From contig NZ_JAHXPT010000008.1 of the NCBI RefSeq assembly GCF_019431045.1, forward strand, positions 1 to 64,000: 64,000 nt of DNA. Reading direction: 5' to 3'. Shown here in pieces: positions 37,229 to 46,743 of this stretch. The notes below the pieces were generated by a model that worked only from the letters and a program-made list of their open reading frames with translations, ran no database searches and was not told the origin of the DNA. Within the stretch, counting starts at the first letter, position 1. Each line of letters opens with the position of its first letter. The stretch is from Clostridium weizhouense. Its GTDB lineage: Bacteria; Bacillota; Clostridia; Clostridiales; Clostridiaceae. Both the position numbers and the translations under genes were made by a program.

Positions 37229-37480
37229 ATGGATTTTATGCAATATATAACAGAAAATGCTTTAATATTAATTCCTGCACTATATATAGTAGGATTAGTT
37301 ATAAAAAATACAGAAAGCATTTCAGATAAATATATACCACTTATTTTATTGTTTCTTGGAGTAATAGGAGCAATATTGCTTATAGATTTTACTATAGAAG
37401 CTGTTATTCAAGGAATTCTAGTTACAGGAGCAACGGTATACACAAATCAATTATTTAAGCAGTCTAAAAAAGATAGTTAA
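37229..37480 (+). CDS. Small phage-holin-like membrane protein
   Basis: 83 aa with two to three hydrophobic helices (LILIPALYIVGLVI, then LILLFLGVIGAILL, and VIQGILVTGATVY) and a short Lys-rich C-terminus. Size and pattern fit the small holin families found in clostridial phages and as isolated chromosomal genes. AAAAAGGAGG lies 7 nt before the ATG. No endolysin or other phage gene is adjacent; it has its own terminator, so this is a stand-alone gene and not evidence for a prophage. Confidence 0.65.
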   Translation: MDFMQYITENALILIPALYIVGLVIKNTESISDKYIPLILLFLGVIGAILLIDFTIEAVIQGILVTGATVYTNQLFKQSKKDS

Positions 37481-37491
37481 TATGGATAGGG

Positions 37492-37545
37492 GTTCTTAGT
37501 TTGAGATAGAGAAAAGCTTAATCTGAAACTAAGAACTTTATTTAT
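37492..37545 (+). terminator. Rho-independent terminator after the holin-like gene
   Basis: GTTCTTAGTTT pairs with AAACTAAGAAC, followed by TTTATTTAT. The rest of the gap to 37921 (about 375 bp) shows no gene or recognisable element. Confidence 0.88.
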
Positions 37546-37921
37546 TTGATATATAGTATACTTAGACTTTTTAATAGACATACATTTAGGTATAACAATT
37601 TATAAAGTTTATAAATTATAATAATTTAGTTATTATGGTAAAATGGTTTTAGGTTTTATGATTAGTTATTATGAATATAGGTTAATAATTAATATATATA
37701 TAAGTTTCAATAAAGTTTGCTTACGAATATAAATCTTAAAATAGTTATAATTGATTTATTTGTAAATAAAGTAAAGAATTTATATAAAAAATTTATGCTA
37801 TATACGTTTCTAACGAGATATCATTAAGTTAGGATATAATATTTTATACAAAGATTATAAGAGTAATAACTTAATTTGAACATAAATAGAGAGATTAAAA
37901 GATTAAGGAGAATATATTTAA

Positions 37922-40363
37922 ATGAAAAGTAAAGAACTAGATATTTTAGAGAAATATTATGGATATAAATCTTTTAGAAAAGGACAAGAAAATATCATTT
38001 CAAAAATTGTAGATGGAAATGATGTATTGGCTATAATGCCAACAGGTGGTGGTAAATCAATATGTTATCAAATACCTGCACTTATGTTTGAAGGATTAAC
38101 AATAGTTATTTCTCCACTTATTTCTTTAATGAAAGATCAGGTAGATGCATTGAAAGATATGGGGATAGAAGGAGAATTTATAAATAGTTCTATAAATGCA
38201 TCTGAAGAGTTAAAGATTATAAATAATATAAAAGAAGGAAAATGTAAGATATTATATATAGCACCAGAAAGATTAGAATCACATAATTTTTTAAATGTTA
38301 TATCTAATTGTAATATATCTCAAATAGCTATCGATGAAGCACATTGTATTTCTCAGTGGGGACATGACTTTAGAACAAGTTATACAAAGGTAGCAGGATT
38401 TATTAGATTACTAAAAAAACGTCCTATAATTACTGCTTTTACGGCAACAGCATCAGAAGAAGTTAGAGAAGATATTGTAAAGTTATTAGATTTAGATAAT
38501 CCCCAAATTTTTATTACTGGCTTTGATAGAGAAAATTTATTTATAAATGTAATAAAATCTGGAGATAAGAAGTTATATTTGCATAATTATATGACTAATA
38601 ATAAAGATTCTTCTGGAATAATTTATGCAGCAACTAGAAAAGAAGTCGATCATATATATGAAGAATTATTGTCTAATGGCTATTCAGTTACTAAATATCA
38701 TGCAGGACTTTCAGAGAATATTAGAAAGCAAAATCAAGAGGATTTTATATATGATAGAGCTAATATTATGGTTGCAACAAATGCATTTGGTATGGGAATA
38801 GATAAGCCTAACATAAGATTTGTAATACATTATAATATGCCTAAGAATATAGAAGGTTATTATCAAGAGATAGGTAGAGCTGGAAGAGATGGAGAAAAAA
38901 GTGAGTGTATTTTATTATTTTCTCCTCAAGACGTTCAAATACAAAAGTATTTAATAGAGCAATCAATTGAAAATTTTGAAAGAAAGAATAATCAATATAA
39001 AAAACTTAATGAAATGACTGATTTTGTTTATAGCAATGAATGTTATAGGAAATATATATTAGATTACTTTGGAGAAGTTTATGATCATAATTGTGATAAT
39101 TGCAGTAATTGTTTAAATGAAGGAGAAATAGTAGATAAGACAATAGATGCTCAAAAAGTACTTTCATGTATATATAGAATGAAAAATAAATTTGGATCAG
39201 GTATGCTTGTTGATGTTCTTAGGGGATCAAAAAATAAAAAAGTTATTCAATTTAAATTCAATGAACTTTCAACTTATGGAATAATGAAAGATTATTCAAG
39301 TGAAGAACTTAAAAATTTTATAAATACTTTAATTTCGCATAGGTATATTTCTGTTGTTAATGGGACATATCCTGTTTTAGGTTTAAATCAAAGATCAATG
39401 AAAGTATTAAAATCAGAAGAAAAGGTTGAATTTAAAGAATTTAAGCTAGAGAAGAAAGTTAGAGAAGATAATCAATTGTTTGAAATTCTTAAAGAAATAA
39501 GAAAAGAGATTTCAGTGCAAAATGGAGTGCCTCCTTATGTGGTTTTTGGAGATGCAACACTAAAAGAAATGACAATAAAATATCCAATAAATAAAGAAGA
39601 AATGCTTAATATATCTGGAGTGGGAGAAGTAAAGTATAAAAAATATGGAGAAGATTTTGAGAATGCAATAAAGAACTTTGTAAAAGAAAATAACATTGAG
39701 TTATCTGATCAAACAAAAGAAAAAGAAGAAGCAATAATAGAAAATATTTATTTAGATATAAATACTAATAAAGAATTATTTGATAAATTAAATGAAGTTA
39801 GATATGAATTTGCTAAAAAAGAAAATACAATTCCTAAAATGATAATATCTAAAAGTTCACTTAAAGAAATAAGCGGAAGATATCCTATGAATATAGAACA
39901 GTTCAAAGACATAAGTGGAATTGGTCCAAAAAAAATTTCATCATATGGAGAAAAATTAATCTCAGTAGTTAATGAGTATGTTTTAGAAAATAATATAGAA
40001 ATAAATTGGGTTGACAAGAAAAAAAGAAAAGTTATTATAGATGGGGAACATAGAGAAATTAATCAAATTGCTTTAGATATGCTTAAAGAAGGTAAAGATT
40101 TAGAAGATATATGTGACGAGATAGAAGTATCAATTTCAACTATTTTAGGGTATATAACAGATTATATTAAGGAATTTGGAGAATATGATTTTAATGTAAG
40201 TTTAGAAAAGTTTTATAATGAAGAAGAGGAAGCTTTAATAAGCGAAGTATGTGAAAAATTAGGATATGATAAGGTGAGTGTAATAAAGAAGAATCTTCCA
40301 TCATATATAAAGTATGAAGCAATAAGAGCAGTAATTTTAAATAAATATTTTTTAGAAAAATAA
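37922..40363 (+). CDS. recQ: RecQ-family ATP-dependent DNA helicase with two HRDC domains
   Basis: 813 aa, longer than E. coli RecQ (~610). Superfamily 2 helicase: motif I MPTGGGKS (39-46), DEAH (138-141) with the RecQ aromatic-rich loop CISQWGHDF, and motif VI QEIGRAGRDG. The zinc-binding RecQ C-terminal region has cysteines in SNECYRKYILDYFGE and CDNCSNC. Two HRDC domains follow (about 515-590 and 620-700), each with a helix-hairpin SGVGEVKYKKYGE / SGIGPKKISSYGE. A C-terminal HTH-like domain (about 715-813) completes it. It unwinds recombination intermediates 3'-5'. The start follows AAGGAGAA. Only 21 bp separate it from the GH3 gene. Confidence 0.94.
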   Translation: MKSKELDILEKYYGYKSFRKGQENIISKIVDGNDVLAIMPTGGGKSICYQIPALMFEGLTIVISPLISLMKDQVDALKDMGIEGEFINSSINASEELKIINNIKEGKCKILYIAPERLESHNFLNVISNCNISQIAIDEAHCISQWGHDFRTSYTKVAGFIRLLKKRPIITAFTATASEEVREDIVKLLDLDNPQIFITGFDRENLFINVIKSGDKKLYLHNYMTNNKDSSGIIYAATRKEVDHIYEELLSNGYSVTKYHAGLSENIRKQNQEDFIYDRANIMVATNAFGMGIDKPNIRFVIHYNMPKNIEGYYQEIGRAGRDGEKSECILLFSPQDVQIQKYLIEQSIENFERKNNQYKKLNEMTDFVYSNECYRKYILDYFGEVYDHNCDNCSNCLNEGEIVDKTIDAQKVLSCIYRMKNKFGSGMLVDVLRGSKNKKVIQFKFNELSTYGIMKDYSSEELKNFINTLISHRYISVVNGTYPVLGLNQRSMKVLKSEEKVEFKEFKLEKKVREDNQLFEILKEIRKEISVQNGVPPYVVFGDATLKEMTIKYPINKEEMLNISGVGEVKYKKYGEDFENAIKNFVKENNIELSDQTKEKEEAIIENIYLDINTNKELFDKLNEVRYEFAKKENTIPKMIISKSSLKEISGRYPMNIEQFKDISGIGPKKISSYGEKLISVVNEYVLENNIEINWVDKKKRKVIIDGEHREINQIALDMLKEGKDLEDICDEIEVSISTILGYITDYIKEFGEYDFNVSLEKFYNEEEEALISEVCEKLGYDKVSVIKKNLPSYIKYEAIRAVILNKYFLEK

Positions 40364-40384
40364 AGCAATAGGGTGGAATTTATT

Positions 40385-42055
40385 ATGAATATTTTTAGTA
40401 AACTATTATATTTAACCATGTTGAAAGTTTCAAAAAAAATAGAAAAAGAGTTTGAATATAATACTAATAATATGAAACAAGTAAATAGAGATTTATTATT
40501 AAAAATTTTAAATAATAACATAAATACTGAATTCGGGAAAAAATATAGATTTAAAGAAATAAAATCTATAGAAGAATATAAACAAAATATTCCACTATGT
40601 ACTTATGATGATTATAAAGAATATATAGAAAAAATAGCACAGGGTAAAAAAAATATTTTAACAACAGATAACGTATCTTATTTAGCTCGTACTTCAGGAA
40701 CTACTGGAACTCAAAAATTGATACCAATAACTAATTTAGGAAAGAAAGTTGCATCAAAATATAATGGAATATTACCTCAAAAATTTATATATAACAATTT
40801 AAAAGATAAATGGAACTATGGAAAAGGGGTTATGATTACAGATATAATTGTAGGAACTTATACTAAAGCAGGTATTCCTATAAGTGCAGCTTCTTCGGGT
40901 GGAATGAAATCACTTAAAAATATAATTCCATTTATTTGGACATCACCTGTTGAAGTAATGGAATTAAAAGATAAGGAGTCAGCCTTTTATTTACATGCAT
41001 TATTTGCATTAGTGGATAAAAATTTAATGTATATAAGTGGAATTTTTGTATCTACTATTTTAGATTTTTTCAGACTTATAGAAGAAAAACATGAATTGCT
41101 GATTGAAGATATAAGAAATGGAAAAATAAATGAAAAGATAATTATTGATGATGATATTAGAAAAAAACTTAACAAAAAGTTACATGCATCTAAAAAAAGA
41201 GCAGATGAATTAGAAAAAGAATTTTATAAAGGGTTTAATGGAATAGCTAAAAGAATTTGGCCATCAATAGCTTATATTGCATGTGTAACTGGAGCAAATT
41301 TTTCATTATATAATAGTAATGTTGAATTTTATATAGATAAACTACCAGTCTGTTCAATTGCATATGGTGCTAGTGAAGGAATGATAGGAATTAATCCTTA
41401 TATTAATAAAATAGAGTATGTATTATTACCAGATTCATGTTATTTTGAATTTATAGATGTAAAAGATATAGAGAAAAAGAATCCATATACGAGTAATATT
41501 GATGAAATTATTATAGGTAAAAGTTATGAAATAGTTATAACTAATTTAAATGGATTATATAGATATAGACTTGGAGACATTGTTAAAGTTGTAGGATTTT
41601 ATAATAAGACTCCTAAAATAGAATTTTTATATAGAAAAAATCAGTTATTAAATATGGTATCTGAAAAAACTACAGAACAGCATTTAAGGTATGCAATAGA
41701 TAAAACAGTTAATAAATTAAATTTAAAATTAGTAGATTATACTACTTGTCCAGACAATAATACTACACCAGGAAGATACATTATATATTTAGAACTTAGA
41801 AATTTTAATAATGAATATAATATTATGGAAATTGAGAAAAAATTAGATAGTGAACTTAAAAATGCTAATTTAGCATATGGAAGATTTAGAGATAACAATA
41901 GACTTGATCAATTAAAACTAGTTATTGTAGAAGAAGGAGCATTTAATAATTTGAAGGACAAGCTTGTAAAAAAAGGAGTATCAAGATCACAATTAAAGGT
42001 TCCAAGAGTTATTTCTAAAGATTATATAAAAGATAATATGTTGTTAAAAATATAG
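40385..42055 (+). CDS. GH3-family acyl-adenylating enzyme
   Basis: 556 aa from ATG 40385, with AGGGTGG 8 nt upstream; an in-frame GTG 12 bp earlier overlaps that site. ANL-superfamily GH3 fold: ATP-binding loop ARTSGTTGTQKLIPIT (~97-112), YGASEGMIGIN (A5-like), and YRYRLGDIVKVVGF (A7/A8-like). In plants GH3 proteins conjugate auxin or jasmonate to amino acids; bacterial members have mostly unknown acyl substrates. It is probably co-transcribed with recQ by proximity, although a functional link is not evident. Family assignment is strong; the reaction is unknown. Confidence 0.88.
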   Translation: MNIFSKLLYLTMLKVSKKIEKEFEYNTNNMKQVNRDLLLKILNNNINTEFGKKYRFKEIKSIEEYKQNIPLCTYDDYKEYIEKIAQGKKNILTTDNVSYLARTSGTTGTQKLIPITNLGKKVASKYNGILPQKFIYNNLKDKWNYGKGVMITDIIVGTYTKAGIPISAASSGGMKSLKNIIPFIWTSPVEVMELKDKESAFYLHALFALVDKNLMYISGIFVSTILDFFRLIEEKHELLIEDIRNGKINEKIIIDDDIRKKLNKKLHASKKRADELEKEFYKGFNGIAKRIWPSIAYIACVTGANFSLYNSNVEFYIDKLPVCSIAYGASEGMIGINPYINKIEYVLLPDSCYFEFIDVKDIEKKNPYTSNIDEIIIGKSYEIVITNLNGLYRYRLGDIVKVVGFYNKTPKIEFLYRKNQLLNMVSEKTTEQHLRYAIDKTVNKLNLKLVDYTTCPDNNTTPGRYIIYLELRNFNNEYNIMEIEKKLDSELKNANLAYGRFRDNNRLDQLKLVIVEEGAFNNLKDKLVKKGVSRSQLKVPRVISKDYIKDNMLLKI

Positions 42056-42067
42056 ATTGATTTTATA

Positions 42068-42116
42068 AAAAATAACTGTTTTAGAAAGCTTTACGTTTTT
42101 AGAATAGTTATTTTTT
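42068..42116 (+). terminator. Rho-independent terminator after the GH3 gene
   Basis: AAAATAACTGTT pairs with AATAGTTATTTT (one G-T), with a T-run extending to TTTTTTG. Confidence 0.8.
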
Positions 42117-42309
42117 GTTTTTAATAAAGTATAATTATTTAAAAATCTGCAAGTGAGTTATAGAATTTAAAAATAGAAGTGATGTTTTTAAAGAACAAAA
42201 TAATTATAATGGATTTTACTTAAAGTTAAAGCAATTTATTTAGGTAATAATATAAAAATTAATAAATATATTTATAGAGTACTAATAAAATTAGAGGAGT
42301 GTTAATATT

Positions 42310-42825
42310 TTGGATCCCTATAAAATTTTAGGTGTAAATGAAGGTGCTTCAGAAGATGAAATTAAAGAAAAGTATGGAAAGATAGTAGAAGAATGTACTG
42401 AAATAGAGGAAGATGAATATTCTAAATCTATACTTAAGGACGCCAATATAGCATATGATGTACTTATTAATGGGAATTTGTATAAAGAAGTTAGAGGATT
42501 AATTGAAAAAAATAATTTTTTAGCTGCTGAAGCCAAATTAAATGTTGCAGATAATAGAAGTTCGGCAGAATGGAATTATCTTCAAGGTTTTATAGCTGTA
42601 CAAAAAGGTTGGTTTGATACAGCTTTATCTTATTTAAAAACAGCAACTGAAATAGAACCTAATAATATGGAATATTTAAATAGTTTGAACAGACTTCAAT
42701 CAAAAGTTATGGAATTTGCAGCCAATTATGCTAGAAAAAATAATGGAAATAAGAATAATAATTTTAATAATAATAATAACATGAATGCATGTGGAGGGGG
42801 AGGTGGAAATGGAGGGATGTGTTAA
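42310..42825 (+). CDS. Degenerate J-domain protein with TPR and Gly/Cys tail
   Basis: 171 aa. It starts at TTG with GAGGAG 8-10 nt upstream. The first ~60 residues follow the DnaJ J-domain pattern (DPYKILGVNEGASEDEIK, then ANIAYDVLI), but the HPD tripeptide needed to stimulate Hsp70 is absent between helices II and III. Residues ~75-140 are helical repeats of TPR type (WFDTALSYLKTATEIEPNN). The tail is Asn-rich, then CGGGGGNGGMC. It probably binds a partner without acting as a DnaK co-chaperone. It is monocistronic, between the GH3 terminator and its own. Confidence 0.82.
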   Translation: MDPYKILGVNEGASEDEIKEKYGKIVEECTEIEEDEYSKSILKDANIAYDVLINGNLYKEVRGLIEKNNFLAAEAKLNVADNRSSAEWNYLQGFIAVQKGWFDTALSYLKTATEIEPNNMEYLNSLNRLQSKVMEFAANYARKNNGNKNNNFNNNNNMNACGGGGGNGGMC

Positions 42826-42956
42826 TAAGGTAGGATAAAACTATTAGATAGATAAATTTACTTAAAACATAATTTAAAAATAAAAATATTAATATTGATA
42901 TTAAATGAGTATTATGTTATGATAAATGAGCAGTTGGTACGTAAAGTGCTGATTAT

Positions 42957-42996
42957 GGAGCTTAGAGTGTCCTTCGCCGGTCTCTAAGCTCCTTTT
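42957..42996 (+). terminator. Rho-independent terminator with long GC-richer stem
   Basis: 11-bp perfect stem GGAGCTTAGAG / CTCTAAGCTCC and TTTT. It lies 130 bp after the preceding gene. The intervening GCAGTTGGTACGTAAAGTGC is unusually GC-rich for this genome, and a small RNA ending here cannot be excluded. Confidence 0.85.
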
Positions 42997-43029
42997 GATA
43001 TATAAATTGTTTTGCTTAAGTAATCTAGG

Positions 43030-43130
43030 CTATATTTTAAGTAAATGTTGATATTTATAGTATAAAACTTCATGGACAAAACTTGATTTATGTTAGTCCA
43101 CTATAATATCAATACTATTTTAAAATATAG
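43030..43130. repeat. MITE-like element, family R2 (best-preserved copy)
   Basis: 101 bp with ~30-bp inverted ends: CTATATTTTAAGTAAATGTT at the left; the right end complements to CTATATTTTAAAATAGTATT; both continue GATATT-ATAG inward. The centre (GGACAAAACTTGATTTATG) is non-coding. It lies 54 bp before the SWIM-SNF2 start. Confidence 0.78.
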
Positions 43131-43183
43131 TAATAATCTGAAAGGATTTGGTTATTTGAGCTTATTTAAGGTGGGTGAGAATT

Positions 43184-46100
43184 TTGAAGATATCAGATTT
43201 AGAATTGAAATTGCTTAAAAATATATCTAGAGCAAGTTTAATAAAAGGAAGAAAGATATTAGAGAGTAATCGAATAATTAGAGTAAGTGGGAAAAATATC
43301 AATGGGATTTATAATTTATATGGAAAAATAAAATGTGATAGCAATATAATTAATTATAATCCTCATTTAAGGATAGATTTAAAAAGTGGAAAGATTTTAT
43401 TAACTAAATGTGAATGCTTTAATTTAGAATTAGAGGATAATTGTAACAGTATATTTATTTGTGAACATTTAGCTTCTATAATTATAAAATTTTTTGATAA
43501 AGCTAAAAAGCAAATCGAATTAAAGAATAGATATATCAAAGAACAAAGTAAAAAGGATTTAAGCAATAATTTAATTGATTATATAACAAAGGAAAATAGA
43601 GATAAAAAACAATTAGAGATAGATGTAGCTTTAAAAGAAGTAAAAGATAAGAGTAGAGATTATTTTGAGGCTAGTTTTTTTGTTGGAATTACAACTAAGA
43701 ATTTAATAAATATTAAAGAATTTATAGAATGTGTCATAAATAGAAAGAACTTTTATATAGGAAAAGGGCTTAATTATAATTATAAGAATCATTATTTTAA
43801 TGAAGAAGATGAAAACTTAATTAATTTTATAGAAGAATATTTATCAATTTGTAAAAATGATTTTAAAGGAGATGCTATAAAGATATTTCCTGAAAATTTA
43901 AGAAGTTTTTTAAATATTATAAGTGGAAAGAAAATTAAGTTTAAATATGATTATCAAAGTTATTTATGTGATATAAAAAAGACTAATTTACCAATAAGTT
44001 TTACTTTAAAGAAAATAAAAGATAATTATGTGTTAAGAACTAAAAAAATATTTCCGATTCCACTTAATAATAAAATGAATGTGTTTTTATATGATAGAGA
44101 AATATATATTTCTCCTATAAATCACCTTAAAGCCTATAGTAAACTTTATAAAGAATTTAAAGAAAATAAAGAAATTAGAATTTATCAAGATGTTGATATA
44201 GAAAAACTTAATAATTTAATTTTGTTATTAGATGAAATATCAACTGAATTTAATATTGATCAAGATATTATTAATGATTTGGATAAATTAATAGATTTTA
44301 AGTTTAACTTTTCAAAGAAATTAGATAAAAAAAATTGTGAAGTTAAGATAATAAAAAATAAAGAAGAGATAGATTATAGTGATGAAAGATTGATATTTGA
44401 TAGAATATTTAAAATGTCTAGAAAAATTAAAAATATTGAAAGAGAATTAAATAAATATAGATTTTACTATATAGATAGAAAGTTTATATTTCAAGGAAAT
44501 GATGATGAATACTATGAATTTTTAAAATCTGGAATAAATCATATAAAGAAAATAGGAGAAATTAATGATTTAAAAGAAATGAAGGATTTTAAATTATATA
44601 ATAGTGCTGATATTAAATATTTTTTTAATAAGGATAAAGAAGAGAATGTTAAATTTTCATTCTTATTAAGTGATTTAAGCAATAAAGATTTAAATACAAT
44701 ATATAATGCTTGGAAAGAAAAGAGAACTTATATTAAATTAGAGGATGGTAGTTTCGTTAATTTAGAAGATGAGGAAGTATTGAATTTTTTAAGATTAATA
44801 GAAAACTTAAATATAGATTTAATTAAAGAAGATGATTCATATTTAATTGATGAAAATAAATTATATTATTTAAATGAAAAATTAAACAAAGAAGGACTTA
44901 ATATTAAAGGAAAAGAAGTTCTTAATGAAGTTTTAGATAAGTTAAATTACATAAATAAAGAAGAATTTAGAGTTCCTAAGAATCTTAAAGCTTCTTTAAG
45001 AGAATATCAAACAAACGGATATAAGTGGCTTAAAAGTTTAAGTTATTTAGGATTCGGAGGAATACTTAGTGATGAAATGGGATTGGGTAAGACTATACAA
45101 ATAATTGCATTTTTACTTTCAGAATCAAATACAAGATCTTTAGTTATAACTCCAACCTCTTTAATCTATAATTGGTATGAAGAATTTAGGAAGTTTGCAC
45201 CGAGTTTAAAGATAGGAATTGTACATGGAGAGTTAAAAAATAGAACTAAGGTATTAGAGGATATTAAAAAATATGATGTTTTAATTACAACATATGGAAC
45301 ATTAAGAAATGATTGTTTAAAATATGAAAATATAAAATTTGATAATTTAATTATAGATGAAGCTCAAAATATAAATAATCCTAAAGCTAAGGTAACAGAA
45401 GCAGTTAAAAGTATAGATGCTAAAATAAAATTTGCTTTAACAGGAACCCCTGTAGAAAATAATTTAATTGATTTATGGTCTTTATTTGATTTTATAATGC
45501 CAGGATATCTTTTTACTAAAGAAGTGTTTTCTAAAAAATTTATCAATAAAGAAGAAAAATCTAAACAAGAATTAAGAATAATGATAAAACCTTATATATT
45601 AAGAAGATTAAAAAGTGATGTTATAAAAGAATTGCCTGATAAAATAGAAAATAAATTTTTTGTAGAAATGACAACAGATCAAAAGAAAATATATAAAATT
45701 TATATTAAAGATATACAAAATAAATTAAAGCAAATAGAAAATAGTAATAATAGAATAACTATTTTTTCATATTTAACTAGACTTAGACAACTTTGTTTAG
45801 ATCCATCACTTATTATCGAAGAATATAAAGGTGGAAGTGGAAAAATTAATGTAGCAAAGGAATTAATAAAAAAATCAATAGAAAATAATCATAAAATCCT
45901 ACTATTTTCTCAATTTACATCCGTATTACATAAAGTTTGTGATGAACTTAAAAATGAAAAGATTGAATATCTTTATTTAGATGGTTCAACAACTTCAAAA
46001 GAAAGAATTAAGCTTGTAGAAGAATTTAATAATAACGAGAAATTAAAGATATTTTTAATTTCTCTAAAAGCTGGAGGGACAGGTCTTAATTTAACATCAG

Positions 46101-46360
46101 CAGATATGGTAATACATTTTGACCCTTGGTGGAATCCAGCCATAGAAGAACAAGCTACTGATAGAGCTCATAGAATAGGACAGAGAAATGTAGTTCAAGT
46201 AATAAAATTAATAACCAAAGAAAGTATAGAAGAGAAGATATTATTACTTCAAGATGATAAAAAAGCCTTAATAGAAGATATAATAACTGGAGAACTAAAA
46301 GAGGAAAGATTAATAAACAAGCTAGGTAGAGAGGAACTCTTGGACTTATTAATGATATAA
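43184..46360 (+). CDS. SWIM zinc-finger SNF2-family helicase-like ATPase
   Basis: 1058 aa from TTG 43184; AAGGTGG 9 nt upstream favours it over a GTG at 43175 that abuts the site. An N-terminal SWIM finger (about 67-92, CECF...CEHL) is followed by a long family-specific region. The SNF2 ATPase core begins near residue 605: DEMGLGKT (motif I), DEAQ (motif II), LTGTPVENN (III), LFSQFTSVLH (IV) and QATDRAHRIGQ (VI). Bacterial SNF2 proteins of this type are DNA translocases thought to remodel protein-DNA or RNA polymerase complexes. It is monocistronic. The R1 element downstream may contribute to termination. Confidence 0.92.
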   Translation: MKISDLELKLLKNISRASLIKGRKILESNRIIRVSGKNINGIYNLYGKIKCDSNIINYNPHLRIDLKSGKILLTKCECFNLELEDNCNSIFICEHLASIIIKFFDKAKKQIELKNRYIKEQSKKDLSNNLIDYITKENRDKKQLEIDVALKEVKDKSRDYFEASFFVGITTKNLINIKEFIECVINRKNFYIGKGLNYNYKNHYFNEEDENLINFIEEYLSICKNDFKGDAIKIFPENLRSFLNIISGKKIKFKYDYQSYLCDIKKTNLPISFTLKKIKDNYVLRTKKIFPIPLNNKMNVFLYDREIYISPINHLKAYSKLYKEFKENKEIRIYQDVDIEKLNNLILLLDEISTEFNIDQDIINDLDKLIDFKFNFSKKLDKKNCEVKIIKNKEEIDYSDERLIFDRIFKMSRKIKNIERELNKYRFYYIDRKFIFQGNDDEYYEFLKSGINHIKKIGEINDLKEMKDFKLYNSADIKYFFNKDKEENVKFSFLLSDLSNKDLNTIYNAWKEKRTYIKLEDGSFVNLEDEEVLNFLRLIENLNIDLIKEDDSYLIDENKLYYLNEKLNKEGLNIKGKEVLNEVLDKLNYINKEEFRVPKNLKASLREYQTNGYKWLKSLSYLGFGGILSDEMGLGKTIQIIAFLLSESNTRSLVITPTSLIYNWYEEFRKFAPSLKIGIVHGELKNRTKVLEDIKKYDVLITTYGTLRNDCLKYENIKFDNLIIDEAQNINNPKAKVTEAVKSIDAKIKFALTGTPVENNLIDLWSLFDFIMPGYLFTKEVFSKKFINKEEKSKQELRIMIKPYILRRLKSDVIKELPDKIENKFFVEMTTDQKKIYKIYIKDIQNKLKQIENSNNRITIFSYLTRLRQLCLDPSLIIEEYKGGSGKINVAKELIKKSIENNHKILLFSQFTSVLHKVCDELKNEKIEYLYLDGSTTSKERIKLVEEFNNNEKLKIFLISLKAGGTGLNLTSADMVIHFDPWWNPAIEEQATDRAHRIGQRNVVQVIKLITKESIEEKILLLQDDKKALIEDIITGELKEERLINKLGREELLDLLMI

Positions 46361-46389
46361 TTAAGAATTAAACTCTAGTGTCACATTTA

Positions 46390-46545
46390 GACACATTCAA
46401 AAAATAATAGAGCAGTATGCTAGTCTATTTTGTGTGATACTGCGTCAGCAAATTTAGCTAATAGCTCGTTATTAACTAAAATTACTTTCTTGTCTGACTC
46501 AAAATATACAACGCCTCTTTGAGCTATTATTTTATATCATGTGCT
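46390..46545. repeat. Full-length MITE-like element, family R1
   Basis: 156 bp. The left end GACACATTCAAAAAATAATA faces a right end complementary to AGCACATGATATAAAATAAT. Internal blocks TATTTTGTGTGATACTGCGT and CTTGTCTGACTCAAAATAT correspond to the reverse complement of the copy at 12531. It occupies the gap between the helicase and the spore-surface-type gene. Confidence 0.75.
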
Positions 46546-46658
46546 TTATTGAAAATCATATCCATTAATACAATATAAATAAAGAATGTATAAATTACTA
46601 AAATATAAATATACTAAAAAATTTAGAAAAAAATATTTATATCTAATTTTTTAATGTA

Positions 46659-46684
46659 ACCACTTTTATGTTTGGACATATGAT
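46659..46684 (+). promoter_or_regulatory. Candidate sporulation (SigK/SigE-type) promoter of the first paralogue
   Basis: AC (46659-46660), 16 bp CACTTTTATGTTTGGA, then CATATGAT (46677-46684). The same arrangement, AC-N16-CATACAAT with 11 of 16 spacer positions identical, precedes the inverted paralogue at 52644. Conservation of this block supports a real promoter; the sigma factor is inferred from the AC/CATA pattern. Confidence 0.5.
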
Positions 46685-46743
46685 GTAATATAAATATTAA
46701 ATAAATTTATATTTATTATAATCTTTCAAGAGGAGGAAAATTT

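Noticed and set aside
37229..37480. Holin-like gene as a sign of a prophage
   Set aside because: No integrase, terminase, capsid, endolysin or attachment repeat nearby; flanked by ordinary genes with their own terminators.
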